This document shows, piece after piece, positions 28,898 to 38,323 of a stretch of 64,000 nucleotides of DNA. The position numbers and the translations under genes were made by a program. Positions within the stretch are counted from its first letter, which is position 1. Every line of letters begins with the position of its first letter. Source of the DNA: Candidatus Latescibacterota bacterium (GTDB taxonomy: Bacteria; Latescibacterota; UBA2968); contig JAJEHL010000004.1 in NCBI GenBank assembly GCA_022823725.1, positions 16,622-80,621 of the forward strand, written 5' to 3'. Below the pieces are notes generated by a model that searched no databases, had not been told where the DNA came from, and worked only from the letters and a program-made list of their open reading frames with translations.

Positions 28898-29005
28898 ATG
28901 AGAATTTCTAAAATTCAGTGTGCAAATCCGGATGGTTCAGATGTCAAAGATCTCGTTACTATAGGATTGGAGCGCCCATCGGGGATTGCTTTGTGTTGCT
29001 TCTAA
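28898..29005 (+). pseudogene. isolated YWTD/NHL-type beta-propeller repeat remnant
   Basis: MRISKIQCANPDGSDVKDLVTIGLERPSGIALCCF*; a single KIxxANxDGSxVxDLVxxGLxxPxGIAL repeat unit. Confidence 0.45.
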
Positions 29006-29026
29006 ATATCTCTACTTTTTCATGGG

Positions 29027-29055
29027 TTGACTTTCATCTTTTCATGGGCTATATT
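29027..29055 (+). promoter_or_regulatory. sigma70-type promoter, TTGACT-17 nt-TATATT
   Basis: -35 TTGACT 29027-29032, -10 TATATT 29050-29055; overlapping 23-bp-spaced TTTTCATGGG direct repeats. Confidence 0.75.
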
Positions 29056-29083
29056 GGAACCACACAAGAAAGGAGGTGGTCGA

Positions 29084-29119
29084 ATGAGTGAAATGACCAG
29101 TGGAGGTGGCTGTCGTTAG
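29084..29119 (+). CDS. 11-aa micro-ORF MSEMTSGGGCR (candidate leader peptide)
   Basis: ATG AGT GAA ATG ACC AGT GGA GGT GGC TGT CGT TAG, preceded by strong SD AGAAAGGAGGTGG. Confidence 0.55.
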   Translation: MSEMTSGGGCR

Positions 29120-29257
29120 GTGCGCCTCTGCCAGGAGCGGGTGTAGCATCTCGAATGGTAGCGCACCTGGCAATCCAAGACAGCCATCGAACGGTTTGTT
29201 ATCTGCCACATTGGCGATTTTTTAAGAGTCGCGAGGCAGAAACTTCCGTCAGACGAC

Positions 29258-29310
29258 GCGCCGCACGGAGATGGGTCGGTTTTCCGACACCCGACGTGTG
29301 GCGCTTTTTT
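29258..29310 (+). terminator. intrinsic terminator
   Basis: GCGCCGCACG (29258-29267)/CGTGTGGCGC (29295-29304), inner GTCGGttttCCGAC, then TTTTTT 29305-29310. Confidence 0.8.
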
Positions 29311-29323
29311 GTGGCTTTCTAAC

Positions 29324-29351
29324 TTGACAAAATTGGATTATACTGTAATTT
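29324..29351 (+). promoter_or_regulatory. candidate promoter for rplM-rpsI, TTGACA-16 nt-TAATTT
   Basis: TTGACA 29324-29329, TAATTT 29346-29351, immediately after the terminator. Confidence 0.5.
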
Positions 29352-29426
29352 CAAAGGCTTAAAGATTCTAAAATTAGGAGAGGAGGTGAGCGCATTGCGC
29401 CATAACCATGCGGCGCGATTGAGACG

Positions 29427-29858
29427 ATGATGACACCGAGTGCGAAAAAAGATGATGTTGAACAGACCTGGTATGTCGCCGATGCAGAAGGTAAGGTGCT
29501 GGGACGATTTGCCAGCGGCGTTGCCAGTATTTTGCGCGGCAAACACAAGCCTTTTTATACTCCCCATGTTGATACGGGAGACCATGTGGTTATTGTAAAT
29601 GCCGACAAAATTCAGGTGAAGGGCAATAACAAAGCCCAGCAAAAGGTTTATACGAGCTATAGTGGGTATCCCGGCGGTCTTAAAAAGCAAACGCTGGAAG
29701 ACGCGCTGGAAAAGCGCCCCACGTTTGTACTCGAGCACGCGATTCGGGGCATGTTGCCCCACAATAAGTTGGGCAGGCAGATGATCAAAAAGGTCCGTAT
29801 TTACGCTGGGCCAGAGCACCCACACAAGGCTCAGTCTCCTGAGCCTATTGATTTATAG
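29427..29858 (+). CDS. rplM: 50S ribosomal protein L13
   Basis: WYVADAEGKVLGRFASGVASILRGKHKPFYTPHVDTGDHVVIVNADKIQVKGNN; GMLPHNKLGRQMIKKVRIYAGPEHPHKAQSP. Confidence 0.97.
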   Translation: MMTPSAKKDDVEQTWYVADAEGKVLGRFASGVASILRGKHKPFYTPHVDTGDHVVIVNADKIQVKGNNKAQQKVYTSYSGYPGGLKKQTLEDALEKRPTFVLEHAIRGMLPHNKLGRQMIKKVRIYAGPEHPHKAQSPEPIDL

Positions 29859-29871
29859 AGGAGGTGATTGT

Positions 29872-30267
29872 TTGGCAGTTGAACCACTGAGTTCTGCTAC
29901 GGGGCGTCGTAAAACATCGACAGCACATGTGAAACTTTTTCCCGGAACAGGGTCGATCATTATCAATGGGCTTTCTGCGCTTGATTATCTCAAACGGGAG
30001 ACATTGGTGATGATTATCGAACAGCCCTTAGATGTGACCGAGACCCGAGGGACTTATGATATTGTTGCCAAAGCAAAGGGTGGCGGTTTAACCGGTCAGG
30101 CCGGTGCCGTGCGATTGGGTATTGCGCGCAGTTTGCAGCGCGTGAATACGGGTAATCACAGACCCCTGCGACAGGCGGGCTTGCTCACGCGCGATCCGCG
30201 CAAAGTGGAACGAAAAAAACCCGGGCAGCCCGGAGCACGCAAAAAATTCCAATTTTCCAAGCGTTAA
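29872..30267 (+). CDS. rpsI: 30S ribosomal protein S9
   Basis: ATGRRKTSTAHVKLFPGTGSIIING; KAKGGGLTGQAGAVRLGIARSL; C-terminal KKFQFSKR; TTG start after GGAGGTGATTG. Confidence 0.97.
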   Translation: MAVEPLSSATGRRKTSTAHVKLFPGTGSIIINGLSALDYLKRETLVMIIEQPLDVTETRGTYDIVAKAKGGGLTGQAGAVRLGIARSLQRVNTGNHRPLRQAGLLTRDPRKVERKKPGQPGARKKFQFSKR

Positions 30268-30379
30268 ACCAGAGTATTTTCTCTGAATATCACATGTATC
30301 CTGATTGCCTCATGGGTGCCAGATGGCAATGGGGCAATATGAGGGATGCAGAGGACAAACCCAAAGTGCAGGAGGTGAC

Positions 30380-31138
30380 ATGGCCGTTGTTTCAATGAGG
30401 CAACTGCTCGAATCTGGGGTTCACTTCGGGCATCAAACCCGGCGGTGGAATCCAAAGATGCAGAAGTACATTTTTACAGAACGCAATGGTATTTATATTG
30501 TCGATTTGCAAAAGACGCAGGCGCAAATCGAAGCGGCATATCAAGCCGTGCGCAAGGCTGCTGAAACGGGCCAGCCGATTCTTTTTGTCGGTACCAAAAA
30601 ACAGGCCAAAGACATCATTGTAAATGCTGCGGAACGCTGCGATATGTTTTATGTCAACAACCGCTGGTTGGGGGGCATGCTGACGAATTTTCAAACGATT
30701 CGGCAGAGCATTCGTCGCCTGGATACGCTGGATAAAATGGCTGGCGATGGCACATATCAGCAGTTGACCAAAAAGGAAGTATTGCGTTTGGAACGCGAGC
30801 GCGATAAGTTGCAAAAATCCCTGGGTGGGATCCGCAGTATGGGACGTTTGCCAGCACTCGTATTTGTCGTGGATACTAAGAAGGAAAAAATCGCAGTCGC
30901 CGAGGCGCGCCGCCTGGAAATACCTCTTGTGGCAATTGTTGATACCAACTGCGATCCGGATGAAGTTGACCATCCAATTCCCGGCAACGATGATGCGATG
31001 CGGTCTATTGCACTGATTACAGATTTGATGGCCGAGGCAGTGGTTGAAGGTACAACTGTTCAACAGGATGAAGAAGAAGATGGCCCTGAGCCAGATACGG
31101 GCCCTGAGATTACAGAAATCGACCCCAGCAATAATTGA
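30380..31138 (+). CDS. rpsB: 30S ribosomal protein S2
   Basis: [41 protein letters not shown]. Confidence 0.97.
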   Translation: MAVVSMRQLLESGVHFGHQTRRWNPKMQKYIFTERNGIYIVDLQKTQAQIEAAYQAVRKAAETGQPILFVGTKKQAKDIIVNAAERCDMFYVNNRWLGGMLTNFQTIRQSIRRLDTLDKMAGDGTYQQLTKKEVLRLERERDKLQKSLGGIRSMGRLPALVFVVDTKKEKIAVAEARRLEIPLVAIVDTNCDPDEVDHPIPGNDDAMRSIALITDLMAEAVVEGTTVQQDEEEDGPEPDTGPEITEIDPSNN

Positions 31139-31154
31139 TAAGACGGAGACTGAA

Positions 31155-31754
31155 ATGGCTATTTCTGCAAAAATGGTTCAGGAGTTGCGTGCCAGGACCA
31201 ATGTGGGCATGATGGATTGTAAACGGGCGCTCGAAGAAGCCGATGGCGTTATGGATAGGGCTGTTGAGTTGTTGCGTAAACGGGGTATTGCCAAAGCCGA
31301 GAGCAGAGCGGGTCGTCAGGCTAAAGAAGGGGCGATTGCGTCTTATATCCATGCGGGAAGCCAGTTGGGAGTTTTGCTCGAGATCAATAGCGAGACCGAC
31401 TTTGTAGCGCGTACCGATGAGTTCCAGACGTTTTCAAAAGATGTGGCTATGCACATCGCCGCCGCTGCCCCTCTTGTAGTGAATCGAGAAGACGTAGATG
31501 CCGAAATGCTGGAAAGGGAAAAGAGTATTTTTCGCGATCAGGCACTCAGCGAAGGCAAACCAGAGCACATCGTGGATCGGATTGTGGAAGGTCGCATGGA
31601 AAAATATTATCAAGAAGTGGTCTTAATGGAACAGGCTTTTGTCAAGGATCCGGACAAAACTATTCAAGATCTACACTCAGATTTGGTGGCCAAGTGCGGA
31701 GAAAATATCACCATCCGCCGATTCGCCCGTTTTGTCCTGGGTGAAGAGAGTTAA
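31155..31754 (+). CDS. tsf: elongation factor Ts (short form)
   Basis: VQELRARTNVGMMDCKRALEEADGVMDRAVELLRKRGIAKAESRAGRQAKEG. Confidence 0.97.
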   Translation: MAISAKMVQELRARTNVGMMDCKRALEEADGVMDRAVELLRKRGIAKAESRAGRQAKEGAIASYIHAGSQLGVLLEINSETDFVARTDEFQTFSKDVAMHIAAAAPLVVNREDVDAEMLEREKSIFRDQALSEGKPEHIVDRIVEGRMEKYYQEVVLMEQAFVKDPDKTIQDLHSDLVAKCGENITIRRFARFVLGEES

Positions 31755-31784
31755 GCATCTATAATTGCCCAGAGGAGGTGCGCC

Positions 31785-32342
31785 GTGATTGATGAGATTA
31801 TGGCTGAAGCGCGAGAGGCCATGCAAAAGTCTGTTACAGCCCTGCAAAATGAGATGGGGTCAGTACGCACCGGGCGTGCCAATGCGCATTTGCTGGATCA
31901 AATTCGGGTCGAGTATTACGGTACACAGGTGCCGATTAATCAGGTCGCCACAGTGGGTGTGCCAGAACCGCGTTTGATCGCGATTCAACCCTGGGATAAG
32001 TCGGCGATTCCGCTGATTGAAAAGGCAATTCTGGAGTCGAATTTGGGATTGACACCGGCCAATGACGGTACGATTATTCGGTTGCCCATTCCGCAATTGA
32101 CAGAAGACCGCAGGCGAGAACTGGTGCGGGTGGTGAGGCAATATGCCGAAGAAAGCCGCATTTCGATTCGCAATACCCGTCGCGATGCCAATGAACTCGT
32201 CCGCGATGCACAAAAAGAAGGCGAGATTCCCGAAGACGATGCCAGGCGCACAACAGATCGCGTGCAGGATTTAACCGACGAGTTTGTCTCAAAAATTGAT
32301 AACGTATTAGCAGAAAAAGAAGAAGAAATTATGGAAATTTGA
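31785..32342 (+). CDS. frr: ribosome recycling factor
   Basis: VTALQNEMGSVRTGRANAHLLDQIRVEYYGTQVPINQVATV; GTG start. Confidence 0.97.
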   Translation: MIDEIMAEAREAMQKSVTALQNEMGSVRTGRANAHLLDQIRVEYYGTQVPINQVATVGVPEPRLIAIQPWDKSAIPLIEKAILESNLGLTPANDGTIIRLPIPQLTEDRRRELVRVVRQYAEESRISIRNTRRDANELVRDAQKEGEIPEDDARRTTDRVQDLTDEFVSKIDNVLAEKEEEIMEI

Positions 32343-32366
32343 TGCGGAGCAAGATCTGCTGAATTG

Positions 32367-32398
32367 AAAAGGCCATTTCCATTGGGAGGTGGCCTTTT
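32367..32398 (+). terminator. intrinsic terminator after frr
   Basis: AAAAGGCCA...TGGCCTTTT inverted repeat. Confidence 0.75.
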
Positions 32399-32430
32399 GA
32401 TTTTTAAATCTGAGAAGTTCCCTGGTGCCT

Positions 32431-32964
32431 TTAGTATCTGGTCGCATAGATTTCGACAAATTCTCCGTAGTGCCAGACGTAATACGCCGTGCGATAGTGC
32501 GATTTGGATCTGCCTGTTCGGGCGGCGCGTTCAACGGCTTCGGGGGGGTTGACGATCAGGAGTTTGCTGTCGAGACGAAAACGAAAGCCCAGATGCGTGA
32601 TAAAGGGCGCGAAGATCACACTGCCTGTTCGCGCGTCAATAACGGCGAATTGCTGGCATTCTTCACCGCAAAACCACCGCACAATGGTTTGATCGCCTGC
32701 AAAATTGGGACCGATTTTGGTGCCTTGAATCAAGCGGTCTTTGAATCGAATCGCGCGCGGATGGCTCACGAGATTGACAGGACGCGGTTTGTCTTTGTAA
32801 ATTTGGTATTCAGGAATTGCAAACTGTTCAAATTCGGGCATTTCAGTCATGCGGTCAGGCGCTTCGGGTAACTCGAATTCGGGCATACAGGCGATAAAAA
32901 ATAAAAACAGGATGAGGGAGATCGCCTGATATTTTTTGTATTTCGCAATTTTCATGATGTTCAA
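32431..32964 (-). CDS. hypothetical secreted/lipoprotein
   Basis: KKYQAISLILFLFFIACMPEFELPEAPD: lipobox-like IACM. Confidence 0.6.
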   Translation of the reverse strand: MNIMKIAKYKKYQAISLILFLFFIACMPEFELPEAPDRMTEMPEFEQFAIPEYQIYKDKPRPVNLVSHPRAIRFKDRLIQGTKIGPNFAGDQTIVRWFCGEECQQFAVIDARTGSVIFAPFITHLGFRFRLDSKLLIVNPPEAVERAARTGRSKSHYRTAYYVWHYGEFVEIYATRY

Positions 32965-33023
32965 TATAAGGCTTTTTCGTCAAGTCGCGCTATCATTTAC
33001 CCAATTGAAACAGATTCAATATT

Positions 33024-33989
33024 ATGAGGAGATCTATGAAAGACAAACTAAATGCGGTTGTTCAAGCGCACAATTTTTCGGGTGTGGTCCTCGTCGTGCG
33101 ATCGAGAGAGCGATTATTGGCGCAGGGATATGGGATGGCCGATCTGGAAAACAATGTGCCAAATGCCCTGCATACCAAATTTCGCATTGGCTCTATAACC
33201 AAGACATTTACTGCAATGGCAGTGATGATATTGGCCGAGCAAGGCAGACTCCGAATAGGCAATTTGCTCTCTGAGTATTTACCAGACACTCCCGATCACT
33301 GGGGCGGGATCACATTACACCATCTGCTGAGCAATACGGCGGGGATTATACATGTGTGGGAACTGCCCGGTTTTTCTGATACCATGTCGCTGAAAGCAAC
33401 CTCTGCTGAGACAATTCAAAAAGTTGTGGACCAGCCCCTCGTGGCGCCGCCGGGCACAAAATACCACTATAGCGGAACGGGATTTTTTGTATTGTCGCGG
33501 GTGATCGAAAGGGTATCGGGTCAATCATATCAGGCTTTTTTGAAAGAGCATATATTTGACCCTATGGAGATGGCCGATACGGGATGCGATCATCCCGATC
33601 CGATTTTGCCACATCGGGCACGCGGGTATGCCCCTGCAGGGAATGGCGTGATCAATTCGCCGATGATCTATATGCCGATTCTGACCGGTGGGGGAAATTT
33701 GTATTCCACAGCAGAAGATCTGGCGAAGTGGGATGCCGCGCTCGGCGATGGCAAGCTGATTTCACAGGCATCTTACGAGCAGATGTTTACGCCGGTGTTG
33801 AACAATTACGCCTGCGGCTGGCGCGTGGAGGACAATGGACTGGTCATGCACGGCGGTTCTGTATCGGGATTCAGTACAGTTCTGTTGCGGTTTTTTGATG
33901 ACGAGGTCTGTGTTATTGTATTGAGCAATGTGAACCCCGCCCCTGTAAAATCCATTGCACAACAACTCGCGGAGGTTGTGTTTGCCTGA
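33024..33989 (+). CDS. serine hydrolase, class C beta-lactamase-like
   Basis: [25 protein letters not shown] (SxxK), YSGTGFFVL (YxG/YxN position). Confidence 0.85.
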   Translation: MRRSMKDKLNAVVQAHNFSGVVLVVRSRERLLAQGYGMADLENNVPNALHTKFRIGSITKTFTAMAVMILAEQGRLRIGNLLSEYLPDTPDHWGGITLHHLLSNTAGIIHVWELPGFSDTMSLKATSAETIQKVVDQPLVAPPGTKYHYSGTGFFVLSRVIERVSGQSYQAFLKEHIFDPMEMADTGCDHPDPILPHRARGYAPAGNGVINSPMIYMPILTGGGNLYSTAEDLAKWDAALGDGKLISQASYEQMFTPVLNNYACGWRVEDNGLVMHGGSVSGFSTVLLRFFDDEVCVIVLSNVNPAPVKSIAQQLAEVVFA

Positions 33990-34072
33990 GCAGCACTGCG
34001 TGTTGCTTGACGCCCCACGATCCATTGGGTACATTTGCAGGCCATTCATGTCATGATCTAAAGGAGCTTGTT

Positions 34073-35152
34073 ATGAGCAGCACATTTGGGCGTGCGTTTC
34101 GCATCACCACATGGGGGGAGTCACACGGTGGGGGCGTTGGCGTTGTTTTAGACGGATGCCCGCCTGGCCTGGAAATCAGCGAAGAAGATATTCAGATTGA
34201 ACTCGACCGCCGCAAACCGGGTCAGAGCAAAATTACCACCCAGCGCAAGGAAGAAGATCAGATAGAAATCCACTCGGGTCTTTTTGAGGGGAAAACCCTG
34301 GGCACGCCCATCTCGATGATGGTGTGGAATGAGGATGCGCGTTCCAGAGATTACGAAGAAATACGCACCAAATACCGTCCTTCGCACGCGGATTATACGT
34401 ATGAACAAAAATACGGTATTCGCAACTGGAAAGGAGGGGGCAGAGCCAGTGCGCGCGAGACAATCGGCCGCGTTGCAGCGGGTGCGGTTGCGCGCAAATT
34501 GCTCAAACGCGATTGCAATGTCGATATTATCGCCTATGTGCGTCAGGTTCACACACTGATTGCCAATGTCGATCCCGTCGGGGTGACCCGCGAGCAAGTC
34601 GAGTCGAATATCGCCCGCGTGCCCGATTCCGAGATTGCCGAGCAAATCATTCGGCGCATCGATGCTGCCCGCAAAGATGGCGATTCTCTCGGTGGCGTGG
34701 TCGAGGCCGTTGCCCATCGCGTTCCTTCTGGCTGGGGTGAACCCGTCTTTGACAAACTCGAAGCCGATCTCGCCAAATCCATGCTTTCACTGCCCGCCTG
34801 CAAGGGGTTCGAGTCTGGCTCTGGTTTTGGCGGTATTGCGATGACTGGCTCTGCGCACAACGATCCTTTTTACAACGATGGCAGCGGTATTCACACGCGC
34901 ACAAATTATTCCGGCGGTATTCAGGGTGGTATCTCGAATGGCGAACCCATTGTCATTCGCGCAGCTTTCAAGCCGACTGCCACGATTTTGGCCGAGCAAG
35001 AAACCGTCGATATTCACGGCAATCCCACCACGCTCAAAGGGCGCGGTAGGCACGATCCCTGCGTCTTACCCCGCGCGGTTCCCATTGTCGAAGCGATGAT
35101 GGCACTCGTACTGGCGGACCACTATTTGCGCCAGCGCGGACAAAGAGGGTGA
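34073..35152 (+). CDS. aroC: chorismate synthase
   Basis: [52 protein letters not shown]. Confidence 0.95.
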   Translation: MSSTFGRAFRITTWGESHGGGVGVVLDGCPPGLEISEEDIQIELDRRKPGQSKITTQRKEEDQIEIHSGLFEGKTLGTPISMMVWNEDARSRDYEEIRTKYRPSHADYTYEQKYGIRNWKGGGRASARETIGRVAAGAVARKLLKRDCNVDIIAYVRQVHTLIANVDPVGVTREQVESNIARVPDSEIAEQIIRRIDAARKDGDSLGGVVEAVAHRVPSGWGEPVFDKLEADLAKSMLSLPACKGFESGSGFGGIAMTGSAHNDPFYNDGSGIHTRTNYSGGIQGGISNGEPIVIRAAFKPTATILAEQETVDIHGNPTTLKGRGRHDPCVLPRAVPIVEAMMALVLADHYLRQRGQRG

Positions 35153-35153
35153 A

Positions 35154-36800
35154 ATGATTGATTCCCAAATTTTCACCTGTGTTAAAAATGCCAACTCACA
35201 CACCTATCGCTTTCCGTGGCGGAATTTTTCGCATCTCTTAAAAGATCGCGCAGCGCATCAGCCAGATAAACCCGCGTTGATCTTTTGCGACTGTGATACG
35301 GATGCCCGCACGGTTATTACCTATTCTGAATTTGAACGTCTCACCGCCTCGCTTGCAGGTCTGATGTACCGCGAGTACGGCGTCCAATGCGGCGATTGCG
35401 TCGGTCTTGCCTTGCCCAATTGTGCAGAAATTCCCCTGCTCACGCTTGCCCTTTTTCGCCTCGGCGCAACCTCTGTCCCTCTCGATATTGCCAAAGATGT
35501 TCCCGAGCGCAAGCGCTACAAACTGCAGAATGCTGGAGCTAAGCTACTCGTTGTTTTGCCCGAACATGCAGAAGATCAACGCCGTGCATTGCCCGATATC
35601 CAGATTGCGACAACAGAGCAGTTGCTCGCCTCCGATGGATATGGCGCAGAGGATATCGAGCCAGAGTGGTCTGGCGATCCAGAAGGCGAACAAGACACCA
35701 GCATTGTGCTATACACATCGGGTACAACAGGCCATCCCAAAGGTGCGTGTATTACCCGACAAAGCCTTACATCCAATGCCGATGGCATCATTCGCTGGCT
35801 CGGATTTGATGCACGCGAACGCCTCAACCTCGTTTTACCACTTCATCATATCAATTCCACCACATTTTCGATCACCAGCCTCATGGTGGGGGGGAGCCTT
35901 GTGCTCAACTCGCGCTACAGCGTTTCGGCGTTCTGGCGTATCATATCGCGGGAGCGGGTGACATCTGCGAGTATTGTACCGACGATTATGGCCGATCTGC
36001 TCGCCCGTGCCGATGATTTTGAGCGCGAGGGCTATGATATATCACCACTAAAAAAAATAATGATCGGCTCGGCACCTGTCCCACCTAATATTGCCTGCCA
36101 GTTTGTCGATCGCTTTGGCGTTCGGCTCGTTCAAGGGTATGGTTCAACCGAAGTCAGTTTGCGCGTTACCGGCGTACCACCCGATTTGCCCGATGACCAG
36201 TACCGCGATGTACTCGAACAAAATGCCATTGGTGTTGAGCTTGCCAATAACAACATCAGGATTGATGGTGGGAGAAACGAAGGCGATATCGGTGAAATCC
36301 TCGTGCGCGGTCCCGTGGTGGCCAATGGCTATCTCAATCAGCCTCAGGATACTGCCGAGGTTTTTTGCAATGGCTGGTTCCGCAGTGGCGACATGGGGTA
36401 TTTCCGCGATATGTATAATCATCGTTTCTATTTTATGCACGGTCGAACAAAAGAAATCATTATCAAAGGCGGTGTCAATATATCACCCATCGCTGTTGAA
36501 AATGCCCTGCTCGACGCCTGCCCAGAACTCGACGTTGTTTATGTGGTTGGTCTTCGCCATGACCGATGGGGGGAAGACGTTTGTGCAGCCGCTATTTTTA
36601 GATCTGGGATCGACGAGTCCGAAGCAACTCAGGATATTCTCAGACGCGGACAAAGCGGTCAAATCCCGGGCCTGAGTACTTACGAAGCCCCTTCGCGCAT
36701 TATCCCAATCACACCAGAAGATCGCCGGTTGACCTCTACGGGTAAAGTTCAGCGCAGTGCTCTGCAAGAGAGTATCCAAAACCAGATTGACAATACGTGA
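35154..36800 (+). CDS. AMP-dependent acyl-CoA synthetase/ligase
   Basis: TSIVLYTSGTTGHPKGACITRQSL; GYGSTEVSL; GWFRSGDMGYFRD; GRTKEIIIKGGVNISP. Confidence 0.9.
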   Translation: MIDSQIFTCVKNANSHTYRFPWRNFSHLLKDRAAHQPDKPALIFCDCDTDARTVITYSEFERLTASLAGLMYREYGVQCGDCVGLALPNCAEIPLLTLALFRLGATSVPLDIAKDVPERKRYKLQNAGAKLLVVLPEHAEDQRRALPDIQIATTEQLLASDGYGAEDIEPEWSGDPEGEQDTSIVLYTSGTTGHPKGACITRQSLTSNADGIIRWLGFDARERLNLVLPLHHINSTTFSITSLMVGGSLVLNSRYSVSAFWRIISRERVTSASIVPTIMADLLARADDFEREGYDISPLKKIMIGSAPVPPNIACQFVDRFGVRLVQGYGSTEVSLRVTGVPPDLPDDQYRDVLEQNAIGVELANNNIRIDGGRNEGDIGEILVRGPVVANGYLNQPQDTAEVFCNGWFRSGDMGYFRDMYNHRFYFMHGRTKEIIIKGGVNISPIAVENALLDACPELDVVYVVGLRHDRWGEDVCAAAIFRSGIDESEATQDILRRGQSGQIPGLSTYEAPSRIIPITPEDRRLTSTGKVQRSALQESIQNQIDNT

Positions 36801-36868
36801 ACCCCTGTCTGCGATTGACACAATTTGTCTGGTGTATTATATAGGGACTGGCTACTGACCACTTTCTG

Positions 36869-37198
36869 GTGATTGTCATGTTGCGTATTTTTCTCCTTCT
36901 ATTTCGTCTCTTGCGCGTACGCGGTGTCTTGTCAATCATCTCTCGACTCCCAAAATACTTGCGCCTTACCTGGCGACTTTTATGGGATTCCCGCATACCT
37001 GTATTGCCCAAAGTGTTTGTCATTTTAACCGTTTTATACGGCCTTTCTCCCTTTGATATTATCCCAGAGGTGATTCTCCCCCATATCGGATTTGGAGATG
37101 ACATCATATTTATTATCCTGTCTATTCGCAATTTGATCGCGGCCAGTCCGCAGAATATCGTTCAGGAACACGCCCGCAAGATAGCAAAGAAATCGTGA
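36869..37198 (+). CDS. DUF1232 (YkvA-type) membrane protein
   Basis: PKVFVILTVLYGLSPFDIIPEVILPHIGFGDDIIFI. Confidence 0.8.
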   Translation: MIVMLRIFLLLFRLLRVRGVLSIISRLPKYLRLTWRLLWDSRIPVLPKVFVILTVLYGLSPFDIIPEVILPHIGFGDDIIFIILSIRNLIAASPQNIVQEHARKIAKKS

Positions 37199-37201
37199 TT
37201 T

Positions 37202-38323
37202 ATGTCTCGTATGGATTTCAAAACACAGATTGCTGCCGATCTTCTAAACTGGTATCGCGAGCACAAGCGCGATTTACCCTGGCGGCAGACAGACGATCCC
37301 TATCGCATCCTGCTGTCTGAGTTTATGCTCCAGCAAACGCAGGTCGATACCGTTATTCCCTATTACCATCGCTTTCTCGATCGATTTCCCACGGTTTTCG
37401 ACCTCGCCAATGCCTCACAGGATGATGTTCTCAAGGTATGGGAGGGATTGGGCTATTACGCCCGTGCCCGCAATTTGCACAAAGCCGCGCATTCTATTGC
37501 TATGGACTTTGGCGGGATAGTGCCCGATACGTACGACGAACTCAAATCTCTACCCGGGTTTGGGCCTTATACCACAGCCGCAGTTTTGAGCATTGCTTAT
37601 GATCGCGACCATGCCGTGCTCGATGGCAATGTTATTCGCGTTGTTACGCGCCTCTTTGATATTGGTGACGACGTCACGCAAACGCGCGTCAAAAACCAAC
37701 TGTGGAATCTCGCCCAGGCCCTGTTGCCAAAAGGTGAAGCCGGTACCTACAATCAGGCGATTATGGAACTCGGCGCAATGGTCTGTACTGCCAAAAACCC
37801 GGCGTGCGATCAGTGCCCTGTGCAAGAATACTGTGCCGCGTACAAGGCCGGAAATCCGCAGCGTCTGCCCGTCAAAGCCAAAAAGAAACCGCGCCCCCAT
37901 CACACGCTGTGCGCGGGGATTGTGTGGCACAATGACAAAGTGCTCATTACCCAACGCCCGCAAAATGGCTTACTCGGCGGGCTTTGGGAATTTCCCGCAG
38001 GAACGCAACAGAACGGGGAGTCTTTGCAAGACACCTGCAGGCGCGGGATAAGAGAAATCGCGGGTATTGATGTCGAAATTGACGATCGGTACCGCACTGT
38101 CAAACACGCTTTTACGCACTTTAGTATTACCCTGCACACTTTCCAGTGTCACTATGTCAAGGGCAGGGCGCGTCCACTCTTGTGTGAAAAGCTCGCATGG
38201 GTTATGCGTGCCGATTTCAACGCTTATGCTTTTTCTCGCACCAGCCGCAGACTCATTGAGTATCTACAACAAGATGAACACGACCTTTTTGCATTTGAAC
38301 ACAATATCAGGGAGGTTCTATGA
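37202..38323 (+). CDS. mutY: A/G-specific adenine glycosylase
   Basis: RDLPWRQTDDPYRILLSEFMLQQTQVDTVIPYY; LPGFGPYTTAAVLSIAY; Fe-S CTAKNPACDQCPVQEYC; C-terminal NUDIX-like domain. Confidence 0.95.
   Translation: MSRMDFKTQIAADLLNWYREHKRDLPWRQTDDPYRILLSEFMLQQTQVDTVIPYYHRFLDRFPTVFDLANASQDDVLKVWEGLGYYARARNLHKAAHSIAMDFGGIVPDTYDELKSLPGFGPYTTAAVLSIAYDRDHAVLDGNVIRVVTRLFDIGDDVTQTRVKNQLWNLAQALLPKGEAGTYNQAIMELGAMVCTAKNPACDQCPVQEYCAAYKAGNPQRLPVKAKKKPRPHHTLCAGIVWHNDKVLITQRPQNGLLGGLWEFPAGTQQNGESLQDTCRRGIREIAGIDVEIDDRYRTVKHAFTHFSITLHTFQCHYVKGRARPLLCEKLAWVMRADFNAYAFSRTSRRLIEYLQQDEHDLFAFEHNIREVL

Larger units (their letters stand above)
29061..29310 (+). ncRNA. putative structured leader/sRNA containing an 11-aa ORF and ending in an intrinsic terminator
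   Basis: Promoter upstream; stems 29105-29114/29179-29188, 29118-29125/29161-29168, alternative 29129-29135/29166-29172, hairpin 29202-29207/29235-29240; terminator 29258-29310. Confidence 0.6.

Noticed and set aside
29138-29175. GGGTGTAGC...GGTAGCGCACCTGG resembles the 5' half of a bacterial tRNA (tRNA-Pro-like)
   Set aside because: No matching T-arm or 3' acceptor, and the anticodon arm does not fold; kept only as part of the leader RNA finding.
29061-29310. Possible tmRNA, SRP (4.5S) RNA or 6S RNA
   Set aside because: No tmRNA tag or TTCGA...CCA end, no SRP GGAAGCAGCC-type core, no long central-bubble hairpin of 6S RNA.
30392-31063. 223-aa minus-strand ORF
   Set aside because: Antisense to rpsB; coding-strand shadow.
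34148-34717. 189-aa minus-strand ORF
   Set aside because: Antisense to aroC; coding-strand shadow.
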